DNA of 64,000 bases from Cordylochernes scorpioides (taxonomy: Eukaryota; Arthropoda; Arachnida; Pseudoscorpiones; Chernetidae). Made by a program: the position numbers and the translations under genes. This document shows positions 1-12,009 of this stretch, piece after piece; position 1 is the first letter of the stretch; every line of letters begins with the position of its first letter. Below the pieces are notes generated by a model. The model searched no databases. It saw nothing but the letters and a program-made list of their open reading frames with translations, and had not been told where the DNA came from. The stretch lies in the NCBI GenBank assembly GCA_030710605.1, contig CP092863.1, forward strand, positions 143,188,623 to 143,252,622, in the 5' to 3' direction.

Positions 1-439
1 ACAGTCTGTATGTGCACCACGCTAGATGAATTACATATTTATTATGGCTCAATTGATTATACTAACAGTGTTGCTGGATCTTTATATTTACACAGATTAT
101 ACTATATACAACATATATATGTTGAAAACCAAGCAATCCACTTTAAATGTAGTACGCTTTTTTTTTTTTTTTTGATTGAATGTTTATTACAATTTTCAAT
201 ATTCCGATGAAGGAGTTCGCCTATCTTCATCGGGGGAATTCATACCTTGTAAACATCCACGTGAAGTGGCAAGTGTTTGTATAAGACAGATTGGTGTGAA
301 CAAATTTATTATTATATATTTTAAATATATTTCTATTGAAAGATTTGGCCACACCAACCAGCCTTATACAAACCCTCGCAACTCGTGCATCACGTGGTTA
401 ATTTCTTTTCAAAGTTTGAATTCAAAGACTTCGCCGATA
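1..439. repeat. Left part of duplication copy A, non-coding
   Basis: This stretch matches 21977-22397 in copy B almost base for base; the match starts near base 13, close to the window edge, so the true left border is unknown. In copy B the same DNA gives an open frame of 148 codons (21966-22412). In copy A that frame is broken by a longer T run near 160-174. I recognise no domain in it and treat it as non-coding. Confidence 0.7.
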
Positions 440-2345
440 TGTTTTCTTCTCTAACTTCAAGCAAACGTTCCTCCTCCTCATCCTTAACCATCCGTCCCCT
501 GCTCATCCTCAAACATCCGTCCCCCTGCTCATCCTCAACCATCCGTCCCCCTGCTCATCCTGATGCATCCGTCCCCCTCCTCATCCTCAACCATCCGTCC
601 CCTACTAATCCTCATGGATCCGTCCCTCTCACCATCCTCAACCATCCGTCCCTCTCACCATCATCAACGATCCGTTCCTTCTCACCATCTTCAACCATCC
701 GTCCCTCTCACCATCCTCAACCATCCGTCCCTCTCACCATCCTGCAGCATCCGTTCCTCTCCTCATCCTCAAACCTCCGTTCCTCTTCATCCTCAAACCT
801 CCGTTCCTCTCCTCATCCTCAAACCTCCGTTCCTCCTCCTCCTCTAGAATCCGTCCTTCTTACCATCTTCAACCATCCGTCCTCTCCTCAACATCCTCAA
901 TAATCCATCCTCTCCTCAACATCCCAAACATCCGTCCTCTCCTCACCATCTTCAACCATCCGTCCTCTCCTAAACATCCTCAAACATCCGTCCTCTTCTC
1001 AACATATTCAACCATCCGTCCCCCTGCTCATCCTCAAAAATCCGTCCTCTCCTCATCTTCAACCATCCGTCCTCTCCTCATCCTCAAATATCCGTCCTCT
1101 CCTCATCCTCAAGCATCCGTCCCTCTCCTTATCCAAGCATCTGTGTTCCTCCTCAATCTCCATAATTCTGTCCTCCTCAATTTCAGTCAACCGCCCTCCT
1201 TCCGAAAATACGCTTCTCATCTTCCTCCGTATTCAGAAATCCGTTACCTCTCCAATTTCAACCATCAGTCCCTCTCACAAACCTCAACTCATCTGTTCCT
1301 CTCCCAAACTTCACTCATCCGTTCTCCTTACCATCCTCAAGCATCCACCCCCCTCCTCTTCCTCAAGCATAAATCCTCCTCCCCCTTCTCATCCTCAAGC
1401 ATCCGTCCCCCTCCTCATCTTCAAACATCCATCCCCCTCCTCATCCTCAAGCATCCGTCCCCCTCCTCTTCCTCAAGCATCGATACCCCTCCCCCTACTC
1501 ATCCTCAAGCATCCGTCCCCCTCCTCATCCTCAAGCATCCGTCTCTTTCCTCATCCTCAAGCATCCGTCCCTCTGCTCATCCTCAAGCATCCGTCCCCCT
1601 CTCTTCCTCAAGCATCCGTCCCACTCCTCATCCTCAAATATCCGTCCCACTACTCATCCTCAAATATCCGTCCCCCTCCTCATCCTCAAGCATCCGTCCC
1701 TCTGCTCATCGTCAAGCATCCGTCCCCCTCCTCATCCTCAAGCATCCGTCCCCCTCCTCATCCTCAAGCATCCGCCCCCCTCCTCATCCTCAAACATCCG
1801 TCCCTCTGCTCATCCTCAAGCATCCGTCCCTCTGCTCATCCTCAAGAATCCTCCCCCCTCCTCTTCCTCAAGCATCCGTCCCTCTGCTCATCCTCAAGCA
1901 TCCGTCCCCCTCCTCATCCTCAAGCATCCGTCCCCTTCCTCATCTTCAAGCATCCGTCCCCCTCCTCATCCTCAAGCATCCGTCCCCCTCCTCATCCTCA
2001 AGCATCCGTCCCTCTCCTCATCCTCAACCATCCAACCTCCTGCCCAACCTCATCTATCCGTCCTCTTTTCTAATCTCAACCATCCGTCTCCTCCCCAAGT
2101 TTGGCGAGGAGGACGGGTGGTTGAGGTTGGAATGGAGGACGGATGCTTGAGGATGAGGAGGGGGATGGATGCTTGAGGATGAGGAGAGGGACGGATGCTT
2201 GAGTATGAGGAGGGGGACGGATGCTTGAGGATGAGGAGGGGGACGGATGCTTGAGGATGAGCAGAGGGACGGATGCTTGAGGATGAGGAGGGGGATAGGT
2301 GGTTGAGGTTGGGGAAGGGAAGGATGGATTAAGTTGGGGAGAGGA
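440..2345. repeat. 26-bp minisatellite with an internal inversion (copy A)
   Basis: A pyrimidine-rich tandem array with a unit of about 26 bp, built around CATCCGTCC and TCATCCTCAAG. From 440 to about 2095 the C-rich strand is the plus strand. From about 2105 to 2345 the same unit is on the opposite strand, so the array can fold back on itself. A few degenerate plus units follow to 2410. Open frames of up to 335 codons here are by-products of a repeat without stop codons. Copy B (22398-24300) has the same layout but about two fewer units near the inversion point. Confidence 0.9.
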
Positions 2346-2410
2346 TCGAATGTTGAAGTCAACCATCCGTCATCACCCTAACCTCAACCATCCGTCTCAT
2401 CTCCCCAACC

Positions 2411-3129
2411 TCAACCATGATGAATAAGATAAATTAATAAATGATTCTAAATCCTATGAACAAGTGAAATTATTATAAACCCTAAGATTATAATAAGAGT
2501 AATCATCGTGATTGGTCATACACGTGTAGATGCATCTCTCTTGATTGTGTACTGTAATTTGCTGATGGCTTGTGCCATCTTTCGGCATAAATATCAACTT
2601 ATACTAAATATATAATTTATAAACTAAATATATAATTAATTGCTTATTTTATAGATGCACTATATAATTTATAGTTATATTTTCAGGATAATTTTTTCTT
2701 TCAATTTATCAAACTGTTCAAAGTACAATTCAACCTTTGCACTATTATTTCATAAAGACATTTCAATTCATATATTTAATCTATGTAATGGGTTTTTATT
2801 CATATGAACAACTTCTTCTTGCAGTTTTACAATAATATCTAATTAAAAAAATTAAATTTGAAGTCCTGAGATATCATTCAACCAGCATGTATCATCCACC
2901 AAGCATGTAATTTTCAAAATTTTGTTTTCAAACAGAAATAATGTAATATATTTTTTTGTCTCAATATATAATAATTATTTAAAATATGTATATAATAATA
3001 TATATATATGAATAGTATTTATTATTAAGTTGTTAACGTGATAATCCTGTTGAAGGACTGACAAATCCGAAAGTTTTAAAATAAAAAGTTGCATAAGAAA
3101 CTCAACCATTGAAGCTTCATTTATTTTAT
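2411..3129. other. AT-rich DNA of copy A, no gene
   Basis: AT-rich DNA shared with copy B at 24310-25450. At about 2555-2605 it contains a fragment of palindrome family FB1 (GCTGATGGCTTG..GCCATC), which recurs near 45.1, 50.2 and 56.8 kb. Nothing else is recognisable. Confidence 0.6.
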
Positions 3130-3142
3130 AATAATATCTAAT
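3130..3142. other. Left target-site duplication of the Penelope insertion
   Basis: AATAATATCTAAT stands here and again at 14581-14593, directly outside the Penelope complex. The empty allele-like site in copy B (about 25455-25468) has a single copy with one base changed. A 13-bp duplication fits GIY-YIG Penelope integration. Confidence 0.85.
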
Positions 3143-3660
3143 TTCTGAACGGTAAAATCTTCCCAATTACATGCTTGGTAAGGACAAAAATTCAGGAGAT
3201 GAGTTTCTTTCAACACTTTATTAGAACATCAAGCTTTCGGGCACAGCGTGGCCCTTCTACAGGATCAAAGGTATAAGAAAAATGATACACTATATACACG
3301 AAGAATAAATCAGCATATGTATTATTAGAATTAGTTGTAAAATTTTTAAAATAATCGGTAATACTTAGGATTTTTGTTTGAAAAGAATATCGAGACATAA
3401 GCAAATTAATAAAATTTGTTAAGAAGAATAATATACGAATATTACAAGGTATTAAGATAAAAGCGCAACAAGACTAAAAGGACGTTCCCACGGTTCGACG
3501 TAAACTGAGATAAAACCATGAGTATTTATAAGGCAAAACAGTCCAAAAGGACACTAAAATAAATGAACAAAACAGGGAATTCATGGGGTACATCGATGGC
3601 TATTTATGTAATAAGCTTATATACGGCTCAGGTACATCAATATGTCTGTTTATACTATTA
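3143..3660 (-). mobile_element. 3' end of PLE1, split off by the Helitron
   Basis: Reverse complement of the PLE2 region about 14083-14580. It holds the last codons of the PLE1 endonuclease ORF (near 3610-3660), the 3' untranslated part and the hammerhead-like segment (about 3228-3264 on the minus strand). It abuts the Helitron terminus at 3661 without target duplication. Confidence 0.85.
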
Positions 3661-4108
3661 CTAGTAGAAAAGCCCGTCCAAGGACGGGATCGGCTAGAGC
3701 AGGTGGATTGAGAGGTTTGAATCGGTTCAAGTTCGACTTTTCCTTTGAAACAGCATTTATGAAAATTTTTCTGTATGTCGTTTGTTCCAATTCGAAATAC
3801 TTTGCTCTACATTTTGTGCAAACTTGATCAAGTTGGCCACAAAGGTGCATGGGAATTTGATCTTCTTCGAAACATGTCCCTGTTGGCAAAGGTAGATTAT
3901 CTCCCTGTCGAATTATTTGCATCCTCAGCCTACTGTTTTCCCTTTGAAGGGCTCTTTGATTTTCGCTCATATTCATTCGGTATTGCCATTGTTGTTCATT
4001 ATGCCGTTCTCTTACGGCTGAATTTAAACGTCTTTGTCGCTGCTGTTCAATACGACGTTGCTTTGCTTCGATGGCCTCAACAATAGAAAGGGCTCTTTTA
4101 GGAGGCAT
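3650..4108 (-). pseudogene. Truncated Helitron N-terminal zinc-finger protein ORF
   Basis: A 152-codon frame starting at ATG 4108. The N-terminal third is rich in Q, R, E and N (MPPKRALSIVEAIEAKQRR..), probably helical. Around residues 85-105 a CxxC (CTKC) followed by a conserved E resembles the zinc-binding segment that precedes the Rep domain of animal Helitron proteins; the usual downstream CC pair and the Rep and helicase domains are missing. After a short proline-containing stretch the frame runs into the Helitron 3' hairpin and stops 11 bases outside the element, in PLE1. It is a deletion remnant of an autonomous Helitron gene and is unlikely to work alone. The family assignment is from motif memory and is moderately certain. 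Confidence 0.6.
3661..3692 (-). other. Helitron 3' terminus: hairpin plus CTAG
   Basis: On the minus strand a 7-bp perfect stem with TT loop (about 3676-3691) is followed by CTTTTCTACTAG and then host T. This is the termination signal of rolling-circle Helitrons. Confidence 0.88.
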
Positions 4109-4213
4109 TGTTTATAAAAATAAAATAATCAAGCTAAATTAAAAAATAAAATTATTCAAAAAATATTATTCCTCAAATATTCACCGAATAAATATCCGAC
4201 GCACGTCACACGC

Positions 4214-4270
4214 CACGTCACACAGAATGGACCAATCCTATTCGGCTTCAACGAACAGACGCTTTATTAT
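4214..4270. repeat. 57-bp direct repeat flanking the array (inner copy)
   Basis: Identical to 10586-10642, the subterminal 5' part of the Helitron. The two copies bracket the 22-bp array, so the array was gained by an event that duplicated the 5' end of the element. Between here and the ORF start (4109-4213) there is only AT-rich leader DNA. Confidence 0.9.
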
Positions 4271-7200
4271 CCCGTGCTTAGTCCCATCTCATCACGTAGT
4301 CAGTCCCATTTCATCCCGTGCTCAGTCCCATCTCATCCCGTGGTCAGTCCCATCTCATCCCGTGGTCAGTCCCATCTCATCCCGTGGTCAGTCCCATCTC
4401 ATCCCTTGCTCAGTCCCATCTCATCCCGTGGTCAGTCCCATCTCATCCCGTGCTCAGTCCCATCTCATCCCGCTGTCAGTCCCATCTCACCCGTGCTCAG
4501 TCCCATCTCATCCCGTGGTCAGTCTCATCTCATCCCGTGTTCAGTCCCATCTCATCGCGTGATCATTCCCATCTCATCCCGTGATCATTCCCATCTCATC
4601 CCGTGCTCAGTCCCATCTCATCCCGTGGTCAGTTTCATCTCATCCCGTGCTCAGTCCCATCTCATCCCGTGGTCAGTTTCATCTCATCCCGTGGTCAGTT
4701 TCATCTCACCCCGCTGTCAGTCCCATCTCATCCCGTGCTCAGTCCCATCTCATCCCGTGTTCAGTCCCATCTCATCCCGTGATCATTCCCATCTCATCCC
4801 GTGATCATTCCCATCTCATCCCGTGCTCAGTCCCATCTCATCCCGTGATCATTCCCATCTCATCTCGTGCTCAGTGCCATCTCATCCCGTGGTCAGTTTC
4901 ATCTCATCCCGTGCTCAGTCCCATTTCATCCCGTGGTCAGTTTCATCTCATCCCGTGGTCAGTTTCATCTCATCCCGTGGTCAGTCCCATCTCATCCCTT
5001 GCTCAGTCCCATCTCATCCCGTGCTCAGTCCCATCTCATCCCGTGCTCAATCCCATCTCATCCCGCTGTCAGTCCCATCTCATCCCGTGCTCAGTCCCAT
5101 CTCATCCCGTGCTCAGTCCCATCTCATCCCGTGTTCAGTCCCATCTCATCCCGTGATCATTCCCATCTCATCCCGTGCTCAGTCCCATCTCATCCCGTGC
5201 TCAGTCCCATCTCAACCCGTGGTCAGTCCCATCTCATACCGTGGTCAGTACCATCTCATCCCGTGGTCAGTCCCATCTCATCCCGTGGTCAGTCCCATCC
5301 CATCCCGTGCTCAGCCCCATCTCATCCCGTGCTCAGTCCCATCTCATCCCGCTGTCAGTCCCATCTCATCCCGTGCTCAGTCCCATCTCATCCCTTGCTC
5401 AGTCCCATCTCATCCCGTGCTCAGTCCCATCTCATCCCGCTGTCAGTCCCATCTCATCCCGTGCTCAGTCCCATCTCATCCCGTGCTCAGTCCCATCTCA
5501 TCCCGTGTTCAGTCACATCTCATCCCGTGTTCAGTCCCATCTCATCCCGTGATCATTCCCATCTCATCCCGTGCTCAGTCCCATCTCATCCCGTGCTCAG
5601 TCCCATCTCAACCCGTGGTCAGTCCCATCTCATACCGTGGTCAGTACCATCTCATCCCGTGGTCAGTCCCATCTCATCCCGTGGTCAGTCCCATCCCATC
5701 CCGTGCTCAGCCCCATCTCATCCCGTGCTCAGTCCCATCTCATCCCGCTGTCAGTCCCATCTCATCCCGTGCTCAGTCCCATCTCATCCCTTGCTCAGTC
5801 CCATCTCATCCCGTGCTCAGTCCCATCTCATCCCGCTGTCAGTCCCATCTCATCCCGTGCTCAGTCCCATCTCATCCCGTGCTCAGTCCCATCTCATCCC
5901 GTGTTCAGTCACATCTCATCCCGTGATCATTCCCATCTCATCCCGTGATCATTTCCATCTCATCCCGTGCTCAGTCCCATCTCATCCCGTGCTCAGTCCC
6001 ATTTCATCCCGTGCTCAGTCCCATCTCAACCCGTGGTCAGTCCCATCTCATCCCGTGGTCAGTACCATCTCATCCCGTGGTCAGTCCCATCTCATCCCGT
6101 GCTCAGTCCCATCCCATCCCGTGCTCAGCCCCATCTCATCCCGTGCTCAGTCCCATCTCATCCCGCTGTCAGTCCCATCTCATCCCGTGCTCAGTCCCAT
6201 CTCATCCCTTGCTCAGTCCCATCTCATCCCGTGCTCAGTCCCATCTCATCCCGTGGTCAGTCCCATCTCATCCCGTGTTCAGTCCCATCTCATCCCGTGA
6301 TCATTCCCATCTCATCCCGTGATCATTCCCATCTCATCCCGTGCTCAGTCCCATCTCATCTCGTGGTCAGTTTCATCTCATCTCGTGGTCAGTTTCATCT
6401 CATCCCGTGCTCAGTCCCATCTCATCCCGTGGTCAGTTTCATCTCATCCCGTGCTCAGCCCCATCTCATCCCGTGCTCAGTCCCATCTCATCCCGCTGTC
6501 AGTCCCATCTCATCCCGTGCTCAGTCCCATCTCATCCCTTGCTCAGTCCCATCTCATCCCGTGGTCAGTCCCATCTCATCCCGCTGTCAGTCCCATCTCA
6601 TCCCGTGCTCAGTCCCATCTCATCCCGTGCTCAGTCCCATCTCATCCCGTGTTCAGTCCCGTCTCATCCCGTGTTCAGTCCCATCTCATCCCGTGATCAT
6701 TCCCATCTCATCCCGTGATCATTCCCATCTCATTCCGTACTCAGTCCCATCTCATCCCGTGCTCAGTCCCATCCCATCCCGTGCTCAGTCCCATCTCATC
6801 CCGTGGTCAGTCCCATCTCATTCCGCTGTCAGTCCCATCTCATCCCGTGCTCAGTCACATCTCATCCCGTGCTCAGTCACATCTCATCCCGTGTTCAGTC
6901 CCATCTCATCCCGTGATCATTCCCATCTCATCCCGTTTTCATTCCCATCTCATCCCGTGCTCAGTCCCATCTCATCCCGTGCTTAGTCCCATCTCATCCC
7001 GTGCTCAGTCCCATCTCATCCCGTGCTCAGTCCCATCTCATCCCGTGATCATTCCCATCTCATCCCGTGATCATTCCCATCTCATCCCGTGCTCAGTCCC
7101 ATCTCATCCCGTGCTCAGTCCCATCTCATCCCGTGCTCAGTCCAATTCAACCCGTGGTCAGTCCCATCTCATCCCGTGCTCAGTCCCATCCCATCCCGTG

Positions 7201-10200
7201 CTCAGCCCCATCTCATCCCGTGCTCAGTCCCATCTCATCCCGCTGTCAGTCCCATCTCATCCCGTGCTCAGTCCCATCTCATCCCTTGCTCAGTCCCATC
7301 TCATCCCGTGGTCAGTCCCATCTCATCCCGCTGTCAGTCCCATCTTATCCCGTGCTCAGTCTCATCTCATCCCGTGCTCAGTCCCATCTCATCCCGTGTT
7401 CAGTCCCATCTCATCCCGTGATCATTCCTATCTCATCCCGTGATCATTCCCATCTCATCCCGTGTCAGTCCCATCTCATCCCGTGGTCAGTTTCATCTCA
7501 TCCCGTGCTCATTCCCATCTCATCCCGTGGTCAGTTTCATCTCATCCCGTGCTCAGTCCCATCTCATCCCGTGCTCAGTCCCATCCAATCCCGTTCTCAG
7601 TCCCATCTCATCCCGTGCTCAGTCCCATCTCATCCCGTGGTCAGTCCCATCTCATCCCGCTGTCAGTCCCATCTCATCCCGTGCTCAGTCCCATCTCATC
7701 CCGTGCTCAGTCCCATCTCATCCCGTGTTCAGTCCCATCTCATCCCGTGATCATTCCCATCTCATCCCGTGATCATTCCCATCTCATCCCGTGCTCAGTC
7801 CCATCTCATCCCGTGCTCAGTCCCATCTCATCCCGTGCTCAGTCCCATCTCATCCCGTGTTCAGTCCCATCTCATCCCGTGATCATTCCCATCTCATCTC
7901 GTGATCATTCCCATCTCATCCCGTGCTCAGTCCCATCTCATCCCGTGCTCAGTCCCATCTCATCCCGTGATCATTCCCATCTCATCCCGTGATCATTCCC
8001 ATCTCATCCCGTGCTCAGTGCCATCTCATCCCGTGCTTAGTCCCATCTCATCCCGTGCTCAGTCCCATTTCATCCCGTGCTCAGTCCCATCTCATCCCGT
8101 GATCATTCCCATCTCATCCCGTGATCATTCCCATCTCATCCCGTGCTCAGTCCCATCTCATCCCGTGCTCAGTCCCATCTCATCCCGTGCTCAGTCCCAT
8201 CTCAACCCGTGGTTAGTCCCATCTCATCCCGTGCTCAGTCCCATCCCATCCCGTGCTCAGCCCCATCTCATCCCGTGCTCTGTCCCATCTCATCCCGTGC
8301 TCAGTCCCATCTCATCCCTTGCTCAGTCCCATCTCATCCCGTGGTCAGTCCCATCTCATCCCGCTGTCAGTCCCATCTTATCCCGTGCTCAGTCTCATCT
8401 CATCCCGTGCTCAGTCCCATCTCATCCCGTGTTCAGTCCCATCTCATCCCGTGATCATTCCTATCTCATCCCGTGATCATTCCCATCTCATCCCGTGCTC
8501 AGTCCCATCTCATCCCGTGGTCAGTTTCATCTCATCCCGTGCTCATTCCCATCTCATCCCGTGGTCAGTTTCATCTCATCCCGTGCTCAGTCCCATCTCA
8601 TCCCGTGCTCAGTCCCATCTCATCCCGTTCTCAGTCCCATCTCATCCCGTGCTCAGTCCCATCTCATCCCGTGGTCAGTCCCATCTCATCCCGCTGTCAG
8701 TCCCATCTCATCCCGTGCTCAGTCCCATCTCATCCCGTGCTCAGTCCCATCCCATCCCGTGCTCAGCCCCATCTCATCCCGTGCTCAGTCCCATCTCATC
8801 CCGCTGTCAGTCCCATCTCATCCCGTGCTCAGTCCCATCTCATCCCTTGCTCAGTCCCATCTCATCCCGTGGTCAGTCCCATCTCATCCCGCTGTCAGTC
8901 CCATCTTATCCCGTGCTCAGTCTCATCTCATCCCGTGCTCAGTCCCATCTCATCCCGTGTTCAGTCCCATCTCATCCCGTGATCATTCCTATCTCATCCC
9001 GTGATCATTCCCATCTCATCCCGTGCTCAGTCCCATCTCATCCCGTGGTCAGTTTCATCTCATCCCGTGCTCATTCCCATCTCATCCCGTGGTCAGTTTC
9101 ATCTCATCCCGTGCTCAGTCCCATCTCATCCCGTGCTCAGTCCCATCCCATCCCGTTCTCAGTCCCATCTCATCCCGTGCTCAGTCCCATCTCATCCTGT
9201 GGTCAGTCCCATCTCATCCCGCTGTCAGTCCCATCTCATCCCGTGCTCAGTCCCATCTCATCCCGTGCTCAGTCCCATCTCATCCCGTGTTCAGTTCCAT
9301 CTCATCCCGTGCTCAGTCCCATCTCATCCCGTGTTCAGTCCCATCTCATCCCGTGATCATTCCCATCTCATCCCGTGATCATTCCCATCTCATCCCGTGC
9401 TCAGTCCCATCTCATCCCGTGCTCAGTCCCATCTCATCCCGTGCTCAGTCCCATCTCATCCCGTGTTCAGTCCCATCTCATCCCGTGATCATTCCCATCT
9501 CATCTCGTGATCATTCCCATCTCATCCCGTGCTCAGTCCCATCTCATCCCGTGCTCAGTCCCATCTCATCCCGTGATCATTCCCATCTCATCCCGTGATC
9601 ATTCCCATCTCATCCCGTGCTCAGTGCCATCTCATCCCGTGCTTAGTCCCATCTCATCCCGTGCTCAGTCCCATCTCATCCCGTGCTCAGTCCCATCTCA
9701 TCCCGTGATCATTCCCATCTCATCCCGTGATCATTCCCATCTCATCCCGTGCTCAGTCCCATCTCATCCCGTGCTCAGTCCCATCTCATCCCGTGCTCAG
9801 TCCCATCTCAACCCGTGGTCAGTCCCATCTCATCCCGTGCTCAGTCCCATCCCATCCCGTGCTCAGCCCCATCTCATCATGTGCTCAGTCCCATCTCATC
9901 CCGTGCTCAGTCCCATCTCATCCCTTGCTCAGTCCCATCTCATCCCGTGGTCAGTCCCATCTCATCCCGCTGTCAGTCCCATCTTATCCCGTGCTCAGTC
10001 TCATCTCATCCCGTGCTCAGTCCCATCTCATCCCGTGTTCAGTCCCATCTCATCCCGTGATCATTCCTATCTCATCCCGTGATCATTCCCATCTCATCCC
10101 GTGCTCAGTCCCATCTCATCCCGTGCTCAGTTTCATCTCATCCCGTGCTCATTCCCATCTCATCCCGTGGTCAGTTTCATCTCATCCCGTGCTCAGTCCC

Positions 10201-10537
10201 ATCTCATCCCGTGCTCAGTCCCATCTCATCCCGTTCTCAGTCCCATCTCATCCCGTGCTCAGTCCCATCTCATCCCGTGGTCAGTCCCATCTCATCCCGC
10301 TGTCAGTCCCATCTCATCCCGTGCTCAGTCCCATCTCATCCCGTGCTCAGTCCCATCTCATCCCGTGTTCAGTCCCATCTCATCCCGTGATCATTCCCAT
10401 CTCATCTCGTGATCATTCCCATCTCATCCCGTGCTCAGTCCCATCTCATCCCGTGCTCAGTCCCATCTCATCCCGTGCTCGGTCCCATCTCAACCCGTGC
10501 TCAGTCCCATCTCATCCCGTGGTCAGTACCATCTCAG
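4271..10537. repeat. 22-bp tandem array, about 285 units
   Basis: Units of the form TCAGTCCCATCTCATCCCGTGC. The core CCCATCTCATCCCGTG is nearly invariant. The end of the unit varies among a few types: GTGC/TCAG, GTGG/TCAG, GTGT/TCAG, GCTG/TCAG, TTGC/TCAG and GTGA/TCAT. Blocks of units recur as higher-order repeats: 5175-5552 is repeated at 5571-5948, a shift of 396 bp or 18 units, and longer blocks near 8.3-9.0 kb recur near 8.8-9.6 and 9.7-10.4 kb. Since 22 is not a multiple of 3 and the unit has no stop, all plus frames stay open for up to 477 codons; these ORFs are artefacts. Confidence 0.95.
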
Positions 10538-10585
10538 CCGGCCACGTCACTTAAGTGGGGGGCGGCCAAGCCAATCAGGTTTGAA

Positions 10586-10642
10586 CACGTCACACAGAAT
10601 GGACCAATCCTATTCGGCTTCAACGAACAGACGCTTTATTAT
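10586..10642. repeat. 57-bp direct repeat flanking the array (outer copy)
   Basis: Same sequence as 4214-4270, lying six bases inside the Helitron 5' TC end. Between it and the array (10538-10585) is a GC-rich 48-bp segment found only once. Confidence 0.9.
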
Positions 10643-12009
10643 ATGTGATATCTCAGAGATAGCAAGGCCTCGACAACCAATCTTTTGTGTTTATGTGGTA
10701 TGTTAGAATAATGTGATCTTGGATCAGTTGTGTTGAAACTATGTCCTGTCTGTGATATGTGCTGGACAATAAGTGATTTCGGATCGTTATGTCTGATGTT
10801 TCTGTCGTGTTCCTGTATTCTGTCTTTAATGTAACGGCCAGTTTCACCTACATAAACACTGTCGCAATCGTTGCATTTTATGGAATAAACAGCATTGTTT
10901 CTTTGAAGAGTGTTCCGAGGTGTGTTGTCTTTGGTAATAGGGTTCCTTAAGATAGTGCCTATACTAGGGGTGTTGGAAAAGTAGGTGCGGATGCCGAAGT
11001 TCTTTAGTTCTCTAGCTATTTTTATGCTTTGCAAGGAATACGGTATTGTGCAGATGGATTTATAGTTGTCATATATCTTGGTGCGGGATGGGTTATGGAA
11101 ATGCCTTAAAATAAAGTTTTTAGGATAACCAGAGGACATTAAATTTGAAATTATGTTATTTGTTTCCTTTTGCTTTGACTCCTCAGTGTTACAGTGGGTA
11201 TATATTCTCTTGGACAAGGTTCTTACCGTATTGATTTTATGGCTTAATGGGCAGAAAGATGAGAAGTTTATATACATTGGGTGAAAGGTGGGTTTATAAT
11301 AGACTTCAGTATTATATCTATTGCGTGTTTTTGTTATGCGTATGTCCAAAAATGCCAAAGAGTCACATGTTTCAGTATCGGAAGTAAAGTCTATGTCTTG
11401 ATAGAAATTATTCAATGTGTTGAGTATATCATTAAAGGCGTTAATTTTGATTATAGCAAAGACGTCATCTATGTATCTAGACCAGATTAAAATGTCGTCT
11501 GGGAAGATATTAACTATACGTTTATCTATCTTGCGCATCACTATTTCTGAAAGGGGAGAGGATAATGGGCTACCCATAGGGGTGCCTTTGGTCTGTTTGA
11601 AGTAAGCTTGGTTGAATTTGAAAATACTATGGCAAAGACTGATTTTGATAAGTGCAATGAGTTTGGAAATGGTGTCTGTGGGGCAACCTTGTTCGATTAG
11701 AAATTCTGTGGTGCAATCTAGAATAAGCTGGTGGGGGAGACTGGGATATAAATTAACAACATCGAATGAGACCATGATGGTGCCAGGTGTAACTGTTGTT
11801 TGTTGTAACTTACCTATGAAGACAGGAATGGAGGAAATGGTCGTCGGGGAGTCACTATCTCTGAGCATCGGGGCCAGTATTTTGGCTAGATAAGTTGCTA
11901 ACGGAGCTGCAGGGGAGAGGTGGTACGCGATGATGGGTCTTAGTGGGATACCTTCTTTGTGTAATTTAGGTAGACCGTAAATATAAGCTTTTGACATTAT
12001 ATTGGACAA
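10639..12009 (-). pseudogene. PLE1 reverse transcriptase / GIY-YIG endonuclease, C-terminus cut by Helitron
   Basis: 456-codon frame covering the RT (palm motif YIDDVF about residue 180, KGTPMGSPLSS about 145) and most of a C-terminal GIY-YIG nuclease (VYSI..VYVGETGR..R..EH, about residues 375-410). The last codons (HI, stop) come from the inserted Helitron; the true final 19 or so residues lie on the other side at about 3610-3660. The N-terminal region seen in PLE2 is absent because PLE1 is 5'-truncated near 12017. The product would reverse-transcribe nicked-target-primed RNA in the nucleus. RT and nuclease motifs look intact, but the copy is dead as an element. Confidence 0.88.

Larger units (their letters stand above)
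3661..10648 (-). mobile_element. Non-autonomous Helitron carrying a 6.3-kb minisatellite
   Basis: On the minus strand the element starts with TC (10648-10647) and ends with CTAG (3664-3661). Twelve bases upstream of its end is the hairpin CCCGTCC-TT-GGACGGG. The host dinucleotide is A before and T after, with no duplication: the PLE2 sequence at 14083-14100 gives the uninterrupted site. These are the diagnostic Helitron features. Inside, 5' to 3', are a 57-bp segment, about 48 bp unique, the 22-bp array (10537-4271), a second copy of the 57-bp segment (4270-4214), and a Helitron-type N-terminal ORF. There is no Rep (HUH) or helicase domain, so it needs a helper. Nearly 90% of its length is array, which is extreme. 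Confidence 0.9.

Noticed and set aside
385..2366. Serine/proline-rich ORFs of up to 335 codons on both strands
   Set aside because: Produced by the 26-bp minisatellite; no domain, and they recur in copy B with frame changes.
4271..10537. CRISPR array
   Set aside because: Contiguous 22-bp units with no unique spacers, in eukaryotic DNA.
4274..10554. Many long plus-strand ORFs (up to 477 codons) of SHLIPCSVPSHPV type
   Set aside because: All three plus frames are open because the 22-bp unit has no stop; the three frames encode the same 22-residue repeat. A property of the array, not of genes.
11281..11893. Plus-strand ORFs opposite the PLE1 reverse transcriptase
   Set aside because: Antisense shadows; the same shadows occur opposite PLE2 (12848-13324).
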